This document shows positions 8,610-17,078 of a DNA stretch of 64,000 nt, piece by piece. Where the stretch lies: NCBI GenBank assembly GCA_012103475.1, contig WLWS01000005.1:129001-193000 (forward strand), given 5' to 3'. The translations under genes were made by a program, and so were the position numbers. The stretch's first letter is position 1, and each line of letters opens with the position of its first letter. Below the pieces are notes generated by a model, which made no database searches, had not been told where the DNA came from, and saw only the letters and a list, made by a program, of their open reading frames with translations. Origin of the DNA: Gammaproteobacteria bacterium. GTDB taxonomy: Bacteria > Pseudomonadota > Gammaproteobacteria > Eutrophobiales > Eutrophobiaceae.

Positions 8610-9428
8610 TTAACTTTTAGGAGGGTATGGGGCAAAACCATGTTCACTGTGCCGCTTCGGCCAGAATCGATTCGGAGTTTCCTGTCCACAATCGACTATG
8701 TGTTTTTCACAAAGTGACTCCCGCCATTCGTACTTCAGAAATATTTCTTCGCTCGCAATTTTCATCGGTTTGAAAGATACCACCCTCGCGTAAGAAACCT
8801 GTTCTTCGCCAAAACCCGTGCCGGCCTGTCGATTCTCTTTTTTTGCGACACTATCCCGTGCCATTCCTGATGCACTGGCAGCCTCCTCCATAGGCATCTC
8901 CGCACGACTGCTTTTCTCAGATGAGAGGGCCTGGGGTTTCTTTCTGTACTGGTATTTCTGGTTAAAGGCGGCAATAGCAATAACACCCGTTGCTGAACGA
9001 TCTCCAAAGGCATCGGCATAGGACTTATCCACTGCGGTGAAGAAAAAACGGTTTATTCTGTCACTCCCTGTACGCCAGCCATGGTAAGTAGCAGACTCCC
9101 AGGGTTCCAGAATATACATCCGTTCCTTTGCTTTCAGATCGGATTTTTGTCCACTAATGATATTCCGGCCATCCACTGCAATCACCAGCCCCCGTCGATA
9201 CCGGCTGTTGTTACGAACTCGGATGGAATAATTACTGCCATAGATTGCTTCAAGGTAAGCCCGTTGCGTCTTCGATGACGATGTTTGCAGGGCATACAGT
9301 GGAAATACCCTGCCGTCATCCGCAATCACTTCGACCTGCAATGACGCACGGGATTGAGGGGCGAAAGCGAAGGAGATGGCCGGACTCAGTAATATCAACA
9401 GTAGCAGCAAGCCTTTTAATTTATTCAT
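8610..9428 (-). CDS. secreted protein of unknown function
   Basis: Protein of 272 residues with a clear signal peptide (basic start, hydrophobic core, cleavage near SFAFA at about residue 23). The ATG at 9428 is preceded by GGAGAA at good spacing. The region at about 60-150 contains well-formed motifs (YSIRVRN, GLVIAVDGRN, ATYHGWR, GDRSATGVIAIA). I recognise these as recurring in conserved hypothetical exported proteins of proteobacteria, but no function is known to me. The stretch at about 160-210 is low-complexity and charged. The C-terminus carries two cysteines (in SLCEK and VDCGQ) that could form a disulphide. The gene converges on mscS across a shared terminator. No partner gene suggests a role. 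Confidence 0.75.
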   Translation of the reverse strand: MNKLKGLLLLLILLSPAISFAFAPQSRASLQVEVIADDGRVFPLYALQTSSSKTQRAYLEAIYGSNYSIRVRNNSRYRRGLVIAVDGRNIISGQKSDLKAKERMYILEPWESATYHGWRTGSDRINRFFFTAVDKSYADAFGDRSATGVIAIAAFNQKYQYRKKPQALSSEKSSRAEMPMEEAASASGMARDSVAKKENRQAGTGFGEEQVSYARVVSFKPMKIASEEIFLKYEWRESLCEKHIVDCGQETPNRFWPKRHSEHGFAPYPPKS

Positions 9429-9534
9429 TTCAATTCTCCGTAATAGTAAACACAGGCTATAAACGAAGCGATCGACGATTCGGGTTAAATAAGACGAACT
9501 TAATTTGAAAGGCCGGAAATAAACCCGGAATACT

Positions 9535-10188
9535 CTACACGGCGACTATTAAATCAACCAGGGACAACAAAAATCCGACCAGAGGTTGAAGAATCCGGCC
9601 AAGAATACCGCTAAACATAAGCGCAACGAGGATTAGTAATCCCCATTTTTCCAGTTTCTGGTATTGAAGAGAAAGCGCAGGGCTAAGAAAGGCCGCGACG
9701 ATTCGACTACCATCGAGTGGCGGTAGAGGCAGCAGGTTTAATACGATTAAAATTATATTAATGAGGATACCGACCGCCGCCATGCTCTGCAGCAGGTGCA
9801 GGGTATAGGCTGAAAACGGCAACAGCTTTTCTACTACTAATAAAAATACTATCCAGATGAACAGCATAAACAGGTTTGCCAGTGGCCCGGCCACCGCGAC
9901 CAAAGCCATGTCTCTTCTGGGTTGTCTTAGATTTCGCCAGTCCACCGGTACCGGTTTTGCCCAGCCGAAAGCGTAGGGCGTCAGAATAATCATTAAAAGT
10001 GGCAAAACTACCGTGCCAATCGGATCCATATGCTTTATAGGGTTTAGAGTCAGTCTACCGAGCAGCTTTGCTGTTGGATCTCCGAGCTTATTGGCTACCC
10101 AGCCATGCGCCACTTCATGAACGGTTATGGCGAATATAATCGGAATCGCAAACAACACAATTTTCTGAAGAAGGGGAATCTCGGACAT
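9535..10188 (-). CDS. site-2 protease family (peptidase M50) membrane metalloprotease
   Basis: Integral membrane zinc protease of 217 residues. The HExxH zinc motif appears as HEVAH in the first membrane helix (about residue 24). The second metal-ligand region is NLLPLPPLDGSRI (about 160-172), with the conserved Asp. Four to five further hydrophobic helices are visible. Length and motifs match the compact site-2 protease group often located near housekeeping genes, with unknown substrate. The ATG at 10188 is taken as the start, although a GTG at 10191 is in frame. Stop to ttcA start order and spacing (25 bases) suggest co-transcription with ttcA and the upstream Rap1a-like gene. Confidence 0.9.
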   Translation of the reverse strand: MSEIPLLQKIVLFAIPIIFAITVHEVAHGWVANKLGDPTAKLLGRLTLNPIKHMDPIGTVVLPLLMIILTPYAFGWAKPVPVDWRNLRQPRRDMALVAVAGPLANLFMLFIWIVFLLVVEKLLPFSAYTLHLLQSMAAVGILINIILIVLNLLPLPPLDGSRIVAAFLSPALSLQYQKLEKWGLLILVALMFSGILGRILQPLVGFLLSLVDLIVAV

Positions 10189-10213
10189 CACGACTTAAGA
10201 ACCAAATAATTTA

Positions 10214-11077
10214 TCAGGCTTTCTCGCTACCAGCTTCTTTCAGTAACCAGCCCTGAGCAGCTTTCATTGTTTCAGATTCTGATTGCGCGCCAAGAGATTG
10301 AAAATCGAAAAAATCACTATCGGCCAGATGTGATGGAACAACATTCTGCATCGAAGTAAAAATACTTTCCACCCGGCCGGGAAACTTTCGACGCCACTCG
10401 CCTAACATCAGTTTTATCGCCTGTCTCTGCAGATGATCCTGTGACCCACACAGATTGCAGGGAATTATCGGAAAAGCTTCATGCTCCGCATAGCGTTTAA
10501 TGTCGGCCTCCTTACAATAGGCCAGCGGTCTGATTACGGTATTCGCACCATCATCACTTAATAACTTGGGTGGCATTGCCTTGAGTTTGCCGCCGTAGAA
10601 CATATTCAGAAACAACGTTTCAATAAGATCATCTCGGTGATGCCCCAGGGCGATTTTGCTAATGTTCTGTTCTTTTGCAAAGGTATACAAAATACCTCTG
10701 CGCAAACGTGAACAAAGGCCGCACATGGTTTTACCTTCGGGAATAACCCGGCTAACCACACTATAGGTATCCTGCTCAAGAATATGGTATGGCACGCCGA
10801 GATTATCGAGGTACTCTGGCAGAATGTGCTCGGGAAAACCCGGTTGTTTTTGATCCAGATTGACCGCAATCAATTCAAAATCTACCGGCGCATTTTTTCT
10901 CAGCTTGAGCAGAATATCCAGCATGGTATAGGAATCGGCGCCACCGGAAAGACAAACCATTACCCGATCGCCCGCTTCGATCATTTTAAACTGTTCAATT
11001 GCCTGTCCAACCTGCCTTCGCAGTCGTTTCTGCAATTTATTAAAATCGTAGCTGGCTTTTCGGTTTGCCGCCTGCAT
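10214..11077 (-). CDS. ttcA: tRNA 2-thiocytidine biosynthesis protein TtcA
   Basis: ATP-dependent enzyme that thiolates C32 of tRNAs, using an iron-sulfur cluster. The PP-loop is SGGADS (about residues 45-50), followed by YTMLD. Two CxxC-type motifs typical of TtcA are visible, CGLC in the middle of the protein and CNLC further on. Length (287) is typical, the E. coli protein being about 311. The ATG at 11077 overlaps the stop of the upstream gene by one base (TAATG), indicating translational coupling. Most TtcA proteins have SGGKDS, so the Lys-to-Ala change in the loop is a small variation. Confidence 0.95.
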   Translation of the reverse strand: MQAANRKASYDFNKLQKRLRRQVGQAIEQFKMIEAGDRVMVCLSGGADSYTMLDILLKLRKNAPVDFELIAVNLDQKQPGFPEHILPEYLDNLGVPYHILEQDTYSVVSRVIPEGKTMCGLCSRLRRGILYTFAKEQNISKIALGHHRDDLIETLFLNMFYGGKLKAMPPKLLSDDGANTVIRPLAYCKEADIKRYAEHEAFPIIPCNLCGSQDHLQRQAIKLMLGEWRRKFPGRVESIFTSMQNVVPSHLADSDFFDFQSLGAQSESETMKAAQGWLLKEAGSEKA

Positions 11078-11466
11078 TAGATCACATCTTGCATCGGGCA
11101 GGGATAATGGGTATTAAGTGCCTCACTAACCAGCACATAGGCATCTTCGCCAAGACGCTCAGGTGAGTCTTCTAAAAACGCCGTTACCTTATTGGTAACC
11201 GTTTCCAGAGAAACCTCTGTCGGGTTGATACAGAATAGCTGTTGCCCGGGTTCCATTTGTTGCAGCATAACGACGGTCTGTACCAGTCCAAACACATATT
11301 TCATACAAGCCTGAGTAGGCTGGGTAGTGCCTTCGCAGTCGGTCAATAATTCACGACCGCTTAGCGCCTGCTCTTCCTCCTCCTGACTGCTTAGCGTAAA
11401 TGATATGCACGCAAAACAAGCAAACAGCACAAGCTTAATAATAGCTTCTTTAATTTTTCCGTTCAT
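11077..11466 (-). CDS. Rap1a/Tai-like periplasmic protein
   Basis: Small exported protein of 129 residues with a hydrophobic signal peptide. The mature part has the pattern [10 protein letters not shown]...[11 protein letters not shown] with later CINP and YPCP. This resembles the Rap1a/Tai immunity-protein domain, whose paired cysteines form disulphides. True Rap1a proteins protect against type VI secretion amidase effectors. Here no effector or secretion gene is nearby and the gene is coupled to ttcA, so an immunity role is only a family-based possibility. The ATG at 11466 is chosen, although a GTG at 11472 is also in frame. The acidic run EEEEQ follows the signal region. Confidence 0.65.
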   Translation of the reverse strand: MNGKIKEAIIKLVLFACFACISFTLSSQEEEEQALSGRELLTDCEGTTQPTQACMKYVFGLVQTVVMLQQMEPGQQLFCINPTEVSLETVTNKVTAFLEDSPERLGEDAYVLVSEALNTHYPCPMQDVI

Positions 11467-11514
11467 AGTCACTTACTATACATTACCTGTCGCTCTGAAT
11501 AAGCACGCATTTTT

Positions 11515-12123
11515 TTAAAAACCTGAACCTGGCTGTGCAAGGTAAGCTAGTTCAGCCCCGCTTGAATGCCTGCCCAGTATCCTGTTTCTGTGCGGAAAAC
11601 GATCAAATTCTTCGATCACTTTCTGGTGCGCAAGCGCATAGTTATAAAAGCCCTGAAAAGCTTTCTTCAGAGAATCATCAATACTATCGAGTAATTGCGC
11701 CTGCATCATCACGGAACGTTCCTGCATAGCTCTGGATTCTGCATGCTCCAGTGGCAGATAAAAAAATACACGTTGAAGCGAGTTCAGTTGGGTATCCAGA
11801 TTTCTCTCAATGCCCTCAAGGCAAAGAGCAAGTGCCAATTCATCGTAGGCAAAAGCCTTTGCGCTATCGCGATACATATTTCGCGGAAACTGATCGCTCA
11901 ATATGATCAGTGCCAGCCAACCCTCAGCGCTTGTCTTCCAGTGTTCAAGTTCGCCTTTGTTGAATCGAATCAGATCTACTTCAAAACGAGTTAATATCTC
12001 AGCGTCGGTCTCAGAGCTTTTTTTCCACCACAAGGGGGATTTCGCCTCAATCGTAGTCTTCTGAGATAGACTACTACCAAACCAGAATTCAATGATCGAG
12101 TGAAAATCGTTGATTGTAGTCAC
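11515..12123 (-). CDS. DUF924 family protein
   Basis: Soluble helical protein of 202 residues. It begins with the family signature I-x-E-F-W-F-G and contains the conserved blocks LIILSDQFPRNMYR, AFAYD, FFYLPLEHAES and FPHRN, all diagnostic of DUF924 (a TPR-like fold). No biochemical role is established. The start is a GTG at 12123, since no ATG lies before the conserved FWFG. It sits between the Rap1a-like gene (49 bases away) and a small membrane protein gene (12 bases away) on the same strand. Confidence 0.88.
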   Translation of the reverse strand: MTTINDFHSIIEFWFGSSLSQKTTIEAKSPLWWKKSSETDAEILTRFEVDLIRFNKGELEHWKTSAEGWLALIILSDQFPRNMYRDSAKAFAYDELALALCLEGIERNLDTQLNSLQRVFFYLPLEHAESRAMQERSVMMQAQLLDSIDDSLKKAFQGFYNYALAHQKVIEEFDRFPHRNRILGRHSSGAELAYLAQPGSGF

Positions 12124-12134
12124 TTTCCCGGCTT

Positions 12135-12323
12135 TCAGGCTTTTGCCAGCATAATCAATACAACAACGAACAGAATAACAATTCCGATTGGTAGCAGAGC
12201 CCCTTTCCAGTCGGGATTTTCAGCATCCCGGCTTTTTTCCATGGATGCTTTCACACCGGGCCAAAAGAAAAAGAAAATCAGCATCCCGGCCATCCCCAGT
12301 ATTATCTGCTCCCATAGGGCCAT
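12135..12323 (-). CDS. small two-helix membrane protein
   Basis: A 62-residue protein with an ATG at 12323. Two hydrophobic segments (about residues 6-22 and 43-60) flank a charged loop with NPDWK. I recognise the general layout of small conserved proteobacterial membrane proteins, but know no function. The gene is co-oriented with DUF924 and only 12 bases from it. Even charge distribution and clean hydrophobic segments argue that it is a real gene. Confidence 0.65.
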   Translation of the reverse strand: MALWEQIILGMAGMLIFFFFWPGVKASMEKSRDAENPDWKGALLPIGIVILFVVVLIMLAKA

Positions 12324-12349
12324 ATCACAATCACTCCGCTTAATTAGGT

Positions 12350-12374
12350 AAAAAAAACCCCGCAGTAGCGGGGT
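12350..12374 (-). terminator. rho-independent terminator after the cold-shock gene
   Basis: A 7-bp GC-rich stem (ACCCCGC at 12357-12363 with GCGGGGT at 12368-12374) has an AGTA loop. On the minus strand it is followed by a run of T (12350-12357 read in reverse). It lies 25 bases downstream of the cold-shock protein stop. Confidence 0.88.
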
Positions 12375-12398
12375 CAGTAAATCAAATTTATTCGTGCT

Positions 12399-12608
12399 CT
12401 AGTTTTTCACTTCGACTTCCGTCGCGTGAAAACCCTTAGGGCCCTGTTCTGCTACGTAGGTAACACTCTGACCTTCATTCAAGGTTCTAAAGCCTTCCGA
12501 TTTTATTGATGAATAGTGAACGAAAATATCATCACCACCACCTTCCGGTTCAATAAAACCGAATCCTTTAGAATTATTAAACCATTTAACGACACCGCTA
12601 CTACTTAT
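12399..12608 (-). CDS. CspA-family cold-shock protein, apparent non-AUG (AUA) start
   Basis: Single-stranded nucleic-acid-binding cold-shock domain protein, 69 residues if started at the codon at 12608-12606. The RNP1 motif is KGFGFIEP and the RNP2 motif is [16 protein letters not shown] and [10 protein letters not shown] complete the family pattern, and length is exactly typical. No ATG, GTG or TTG exists in frame between the upstream stop TAA and the conserved core. The expected initiation site reads ATA AGT AGT AGC (giving [10 protein letters not shown]). It follows a G-rich Shine-Dalgarno (AAGGGGGGG) at 6 bases, which would suit an ATG there perfectly. So either AUA (or the AUU two codons earlier) is used, or the G of ATG is a base error or mutation. 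A terminator follows directly. Confidence 0.85.
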   Translation of the reverse strand: MSSSGVVKWFNNSKGFGFIEPEGGGDDIFVHYSSIKSEGFRTLNEGQSVTYVAEQGPKGFHATEVEVKN

Positions 12609-12830
12609 AACAATCCCCCCCTTAACTATTTGGAATTATTTTGCGCAGCCTGGAATTGGACGGCAGAGACAATAGAGAGACCTGATTACGACCTATACCT
12701 CAACTGCATCAGTTCTGAGGATAGTCGAAATATTCCCATTTTGCCAAGCAAAACAGTGGCTTTTCCAGCTATTTTCGCCAGATTTCACGCTTTTTCGCGT
12801 CATACATGAAGTAATGTTAAAAGATTAAGG

Positions 12831-12836
12831 TATACT
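12831..12836 (+). promoter_or_regulatory. possible -10 element for typA
   Basis: TATACT lies 30 bases before the typA start and is preceded by an A/T-rich stretch. No good -35 box is visible at standard spacing. This 257-base gap (12609-12865) also holds the leader of the divergent cold-shock gene. I see no other gene in it. Confidence 0.4.
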
Positions 12837-12865
12837 TCGCGCCTTTTTTTGACCGCAGAAAACTT

Positions 12866-13669
12866 ATGACAGACGCAATCCGTAATATCGCCATCATCGC
12901 TCACGTCGATCATGGTAAGACCACCCTGGTGGATCAGTTGCTGAGACAATCGGGTACATTTGAGACACGGGCAACCTTAACCGATCGCGTCATGGACTCA
13001 AACGATATCGAGAAAGAACGCGGTATTACCATATTGGCCAAAAATACGGCTCTACAATGGAAAAACTATCGTATCAATATTATAGACACACCGGGACATG
13101 CGGACTTTGGTGGTGAAGTTGAACGAATATTATCTATGGCAGATTCAGTTCTACTATTAGTAGATGCCGTAGACGGTCCGATGCCACAAACCCGCTTTGT
13201 CACACAAAAGGCGCTAGCACATAATTTGAAACCGATCGTTGTAATCAACAAGATTGATCGCGACGGTGCCCGCCCACACTGGGTACTGGATCGAACTTTC
13301 GATTTATTTGATCGTCTTGGCGCCAGCGATGACCAACTCGATTTTTCGGTAATCTATGCTTCGGCGAAGGAAGGTTATAGTGGCCACGATCCCGAGTGTG
13401 CAGGACAGGACATGACTACCCTGTTCGAAACCATTGTTGCTGAAGTGCCTGCTCCGGATGTTGATGAAAACGGACCACTTCAGTTTCAGGTCAGTGCTCT
13501 CGACTACAACAGCTATATTGGTGTAATCGGAATTGGCCGGATAGCGCGAGGCAAAGTCAACTCCAATACACAGGTAACAATTATTGATAAAGACGGCAAA
13601 ACCCGCAAAGGCCGTATTCTCCAGCTTTTTCGTCTGCTCTTCGATTCATTATACTCGACTCCTTTATAG
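12866..13669 (+). pseudogene. typA: truncated typA/bipA (ribosome-associated GTPase), 5' part only
   Basis: The ORF encodes 267 residues where BipA is normally about 600. The GTPase domain is complete: G1 AHVDHGKTT (about 11-19), switch EKERGIT, G3 DTPGH, G4 NKID and G5 SAK. The start of domain II follows ([21 protein letters not shown]). Similarity to BipA runs to KGRILQLF (about 13600-13630) and then stops abruptly. The final dozen residues are unrelated, and no downstream frame resumes BipA sequence. Domains III, V and the C-terminal domain needed for ribosome binding are missing, so this copy should not function as BipA. The break coincides with the beginning of an opposing gene (13649), which points to a deletion, inversion or assembly join rather than a point mutation. 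Confidence 0.88.
13631..13649 (-). pseudogene. first codons of an unidentified gene, cut at the typA junction
   Basis: On the minus strand a strong Shine-Dalgarno (AAAGGAG at 13665-13659) stands 9 bases before the ATG at 13649. The reading frame begins MNRRAD and then runs into antisense typA sequence at about 13630, where it is no longer meaningful and stops after 22 codons. About 112 bases upstream lies a CRP-type promoter on the same strand. The simplest reading is that only the 5' end of this gene survives. Six residues are too few to identify it. Confidence 0.5.
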
Positions 13670-14004
13670 CTCAATAACAGTATAAACTGTCTACCTAAGT
13701 CGAGATTTTCATAATTTGTCGTTAAATTTCATTTTACTTTCATCCATTGTTTGAAATGTACAACGTAAGTATAGGTGTTTTAAGGAAAAATGATTGTGAG
13801 CTTTATCACAATATCTGTCAAGCTCCTGTGACCAAATGCGCAATTTTCGTATAAAAACACCCCTTTGCTCTGTTACTTTGGACAGCGCGGATGATTGAAT
13901 TATTGTTCTTCTCCCCCAGAGTTTGATATGCGTCACAACAAATCCAGCGAAGTTTAAGAAAGTTAAAGCAATTAAAGAAAACAGCAGGATGCAAGCTGAT
14001 GAAA
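13670..14004. other. 335-base stretch without a complete gene
   Basis: Between the typA break and tRNA-Arg there is no convincing protein gene. It holds the ribosome binding site and leader of the cut minus-strand gene, a CRP-type promoter (13761-13812), and a spaced inverted repeat (AGGTGTTTT near 13773 and AAAAACACC near 13853). The remainder is A/T-rich. Confidence 0.6.
13761..13812 (-). promoter_or_regulatory. CRP-type operator with class II promoter geometry
   Basis: A symmetric TGTGA-N6-TCACA site lies at 13795-13810, extended to ATTGTGA/TCACAAT at 13793-13812. On the minus strand a TATACT -10 box lies at 13773-13768, placing the start site near 13761. The operator centre (13802.5) then falls at -41.5, the classical class II CRP position. 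The promoter reads towards the cut gene start at 13649. A class I cyclase gene at the right end of the window makes a cAMP-CRP system plausible in this organism. Confidence 0.65.
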
Positions 14005-14081
14005 TGGCGCTCCCGGAGGGACTCGAACCCCCAACCCTCGGGTTCGAAGCCCGATACTCTATCCAGTTGAGCTACGGAAGC
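14005..14081 (-). tRNA. tRNA-Arg, anticodon TCG
   Basis: Reading the minus strand from 14081: acceptor GCTTCCG pairs with CGGGAGC, with one G-T pair. The D arm is GCTC/GAGT and the anticodon stem TCGGG/CCCGA carries the loop CTTCGAA. The T arm contains GGTTCGAGTCC, then come a G discriminator and an encoded CCA (14007-14005). Anticodon TCG reads CGA (Arg). The length of 77 bases including CCA is normal. Confidence 0.95.
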
Positions 14082-14264
14082 GCAGTATCACTACAGTTTT
14101 TGTGCAGCCGAACTATACCGTTTTTTTTATTAGCCCGCCCGAATAATCGTTTGCAGCGGTCATAGCAGTCAATGTCCGGACAAATTTGATGTATTATCCT
14201 CCTGCTGCGATGTCACTAGTCTGGTATCGCGACTTGATTATAAGAAATAACAGGAAGCAGCGTA

Positions 14265-16484
14265 ATGAATGAACGTGTTGAAGCTTCTGGCCTTAGTATT
14301 GCCAGACCTTTGTATGAATTGGTGATTAATGAAATCGCGCCAGGAACAAGTGTTGAGCCAGAGCTTTTCTGGAAAGAACTTGCCGGAATCATTAAGGATC
14401 TCGCGCCTAAAAACCGCTCTCTATTGAATAAGCGGGACAGTTTGCAGAAACAGCTGAATGAGTGGCATCTGGACAAAACGAACGATGTCTCAAACCTTCA
14501 GCAATACAAAAAATTTCTTGGTGAAATCGGCTATCTGGTCCCGGAGGGTAAACCCTACCGCGTCAGCGTTGAAAAAACAGATGACGAAATAACCAAAATC
14601 GCCGGACCGCAGCTGGTTGTGCCGGTGGACAATTCGCGCTATGCCCTGAATGCCGCTAATGCCCGCTGGGGTAGTCTCTACGATGCACTGTATACGACTG
14701 ACATCATTCTCGAAGCCCATGGTTGTAAACGAACCAACCGATATAACCCGGTTCGTGGCGCACAGGTTATCGCTTACGGCCGGCAAATACTTGATCGTGC
14801 CGCACCGATGGCGGTTGGAAGTCATAGTTATGTTGTTAAATATAAAGTGAAGTCGGGCAAGCTTATTGGCGTGATGGGTGACGGCACTGAAACCGGCCTC
14901 GGCAAACGCGAACGCTTTGCAGGTTATACAGGCAATCCCGAAGCACCAGAAAGCATATTACTGGAACATAACAAACTACATCTGGAAATTCGTATAGGTG
15001 AAGGGTTTTATATTGGCCGCGGCGATCTGGCTAATGTCTATGACATTCAACTTGAGTCTGCCGTCAGCGCTATTATGGATTGTGAAGATTCCGTTGCTGC
15101 TGTCGATTCTGCTGACAAAGTTCGAGTCTATAAAAACTGGCTTGGACTGATGAAAGGTAATCTGACTCGCACGGTTGAGAAAGACGGTAAAACCATCGAA
15201 CGACATCTGGAAGCCGATCGCGAATTCATCGCACCTGACGGTCAGCCAAAAACATTACCGGGTCGTGCACTGATGTTATTGCGAAATGTCGGTATGCATA
15301 TGTATACCGATGCTGTGACTTTAAATGATGAGGAAGTCCCGGAAGGTTTTGTCGACGCCATGGTCACCGTGCTCGCCGCGAAACACGATCTGCTTGGCAA
15401 TGGTAAGTATAAAAATAGCCGTAGTGGTTCTATTTATATTGTTAAGCCTAAAATGCATGGACCGGAAGAAGTCGCCGCTACCGTTGAATTATTCGGCCGT
15501 GTAGAACAGGCTCTCGGACTTCGACCCCAGACTATCAAAATCGGCATTATGGATGAAGAACGTCGCACGACGGTTAACCTGAAAGAATGTATCAGGGCCG
15601 CTGAAGACCGGGTCATCTTTATTAACACGGGATTCCTGGACCGAACCGCAGACGAAATTCATACCAGTATGGAGGCCGGACCAATGCTGCCCAAGGCTGA
15701 TTTGAAAACTGAGCCCTGGCTGCTCGCTTATGAAGACTGGAATGTTGATATCGGTCTGGAAGTCGGTTTGCCACGAAGAGCGCAGATTGGTAAAGGCATG
15801 TGGGCTGAGCCGGACAATATGGCAGCCATGATGGAACTCAAGGTAGGTCATCCCCGTGCCGGCGCGACTTCTGCCTGGGTGCCTTCTCCAACCGCGGCAA
15901 CATTACACGCTATTCACTATCACAGAGTGAATGTCGGTAGCAGACAGCGGGAACTCTGCAGCGTTCAGCGAGCCGATCTGGATGATATTCTGACAATACC
16001 TCTGCTTGGCAACAGGCAATTGAGTGATGGCGAGATTCGTAAAGAGGTGGAAAACAATGCTCAGGGCATACTTGGTTATGTGGTGCGCTGGATTGAACAG
16101 GGTGTCGGCTGCTCCAAAGTACCTGATATTCATAATACCTCACTGATGGAAGACAGAGCGACCTTGAGAATATCCAGCCAGCATATAGCAAACTGGTTGC
16201 ATCATGGGCTGATCACGCGCAATCAGGTCATTAGTATTTTCAAGAAAATGGCTGCCATTGTTGATCACCAGAATGCGGACGATCCTGACTATCTTGATAT
16301 GGCTCCGGATTACGATAACAGTATTGCCTTTCAGGCTGCCATTGATCTGGTCTTCACCGGCTATGAGGAGGCAAATGGCTATACCGAACCGGTACTGCAC
16401 AGACGCCGGCGGGAATTCAAAGAATCTATCTCCTCTACCACAGACACAAAGTCTTCAGCGAAAACGCAGGCTGAAGTTGCCTAG
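14265..16484 (+). CDS. glcB: malate synthase G
   Basis: Condenses glyoxylate with acetyl-CoA to malate in the glyoxylate bypass or glycolate pathway. The 739-residue length matches the monomeric G isoform (about 720-730), not the shorter A form. Characteristic blocks are visible: [11 protein letters not shown] (about 125-135), [43 protein letters not shown], and [19 protein letters not shown] near the active site. The ATG at 14265 is preceded by AGGAAG. It is followed at 15 bases by the DUF1285 gene. No isocitrate lyase or glycolate oxidase gene is within the window. Confidence 0.97.
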   Translation: MNERVEASGLSIARPLYELVINEIAPGTSVEPELFWKELAGIIKDLAPKNRSLLNKRDSLQKQLNEWHLDKTNDVSNLQQYKKFLGEIGYLVPEGKPYRVSVEKTDDEITKIAGPQLVVPVDNSRYALNAANARWGSLYDALYTTDIILEAHGCKRTNRYNPVRGAQVIAYGRQILDRAAPMAVGSHSYVVKYKVKSGKLIGVMGDGTETGLGKRERFAGYTGNPEAPESILLEHNKLHLEIRIGEGFYIGRGDLANVYDIQLESAVSAIMDCEDSVAAVDSADKVRVYKNWLGLMKGNLTRTVEKDGKTIERHLEADREFIAPDGQPKTLPGRALMLLRNVGMHMYTDAVTLNDEEVPEGFVDAMVTVLAAKHDLLGNGKYKNSRSGSIYIVKPKMHGPEEVAATVELFGRVEQALGLRPQTIKIGIMDEERRTTVNLKECIRAAEDRVIFINTGFLDRTADEIHTSMEAGPMLPKADLKTEPWLLAYEDWNVDIGLEVGLPRRAQIGKGMWAEPDNMAAMMELKVGHPRAGATSAWVPSPTAATLHAIHYHRVNVGSRQRELCSVQRADLDDILTIPLLGNRQLSDGEIRKEVENNAQGILGYVVRWIEQGVGCSKVPDIHNTSLMEDRATLRISSQHIANWLHHGLITRNQVISIFKKMAAIVDHQNADDPDYLDMAPDYDNSIAFQAAIDLVFTGYEEANGYTEPVLHRRRREFKESISSTTDTKSSAKTQAEVA

Positions 16485-16499
16485 CCGGTATATCGCGGC

Positions 16500-17048
16500 A
16501 TGAGCGCCGAGAGTTTTTATCAACAGATTGAATCGGTAAACCAGACAGCCAGGCCCCTGGAAGCCTGGAACCCGCCCCTGTCAGGTGATATGAATTGTCA
16601 AATTAAACGTGATGGCAGCTGGCATATCGATGGAAGTCCGATTACCAATGTAAAATTAATCCGGCTTTTCTCTACGGTATTAAAAAAGGAAAAGGACGAA
16701 TACTTTCTACTGACACCGGTTGAGAAATGGCGAATTCAGGTCGAAGATTTGCCATTTATGGTTGTTGAGCTAGATATAGAACATAAAAACAGCAAAGAGC
16801 AATTGATAAAAGCAAGAACGAATGTCGGTGATCGGGTGACAATAGATCAATCTCACCCCTTAAGTAGCAGCCCGATAAAAGCTCTGAATAACGATCAGGT
16901 TATTCCGATATTGTTTATTCGTGCCCAACTTGAGGCGAGGTTTAATCGCACATGTTTTATTGAACTTGCTGAAGTCCTTCAGCCAGGCGCTGATGCTGAG
17001 GCATATAAAGTAATAAGTGCTGGAACCGAATTCACCTTGAATTTATAA
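16500..17048 (+). CDS. DUF1285 domain protein
   Basis: Soluble protein of 182 residues. The family pattern is plain: proline-rich LEAWNPPLSGDMNCQIKRDGSW, then GSPITNVKLIRLFSTVLKKE, then YFLLTPVEKWRIQVEDLPF. Together they identify DUF1285, a small beta-rich fold whose function is not established. It starts 15 bases after glcB with a weak ribosome binding site, so coupled expression is possible. The next gene follows after 30 bases on the same strand. Confidence 0.88.
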   Translation: MSAESFYQQIESVNQTARPLEAWNPPLSGDMNCQIKRDGSWHIDGSPITNVKLIRLFSTVLKKEKDEYFLLTPVEKWRIQVEDLPFMVVELDIEHKNSKEQLIKARTNVGDRVTIDQSHPLSSSPIKALNNDQVIPILFIRAQLEARFNRTCFIELAEVLQPGADAEAYKVISAGTEFTLNL

Positions 17049-17078
17049 CAGATGATTAGCAGCTGGAGACATTGAAAG

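Noticed and set aside
12516..12809. Plus-strand ORF over the cold-shock gene
   Set aside because: Composition and peptide are not protein-like; the cold-shock domain on the opposite strand explains the region.
13773..13862. Spaced inverted repeat AGGTGTTTT / AAAAACACC
   Set aside because: Mismatched and separated by about 70 bases; too weak to call an RNA structure or attachment site.
13709..13936. Minus-strand ORF of 75 codons right of the typA break
   Set aside because: It runs across the CRP-type promoter and leader, has no ribosome binding site and shows no recognisable protein pattern.
13923..14165. Plus-strand ORF with LEPPTLGFEARYS-like peptide
   Set aside because: It is the antisense translation of tRNA-Arg, a well-known false gene.
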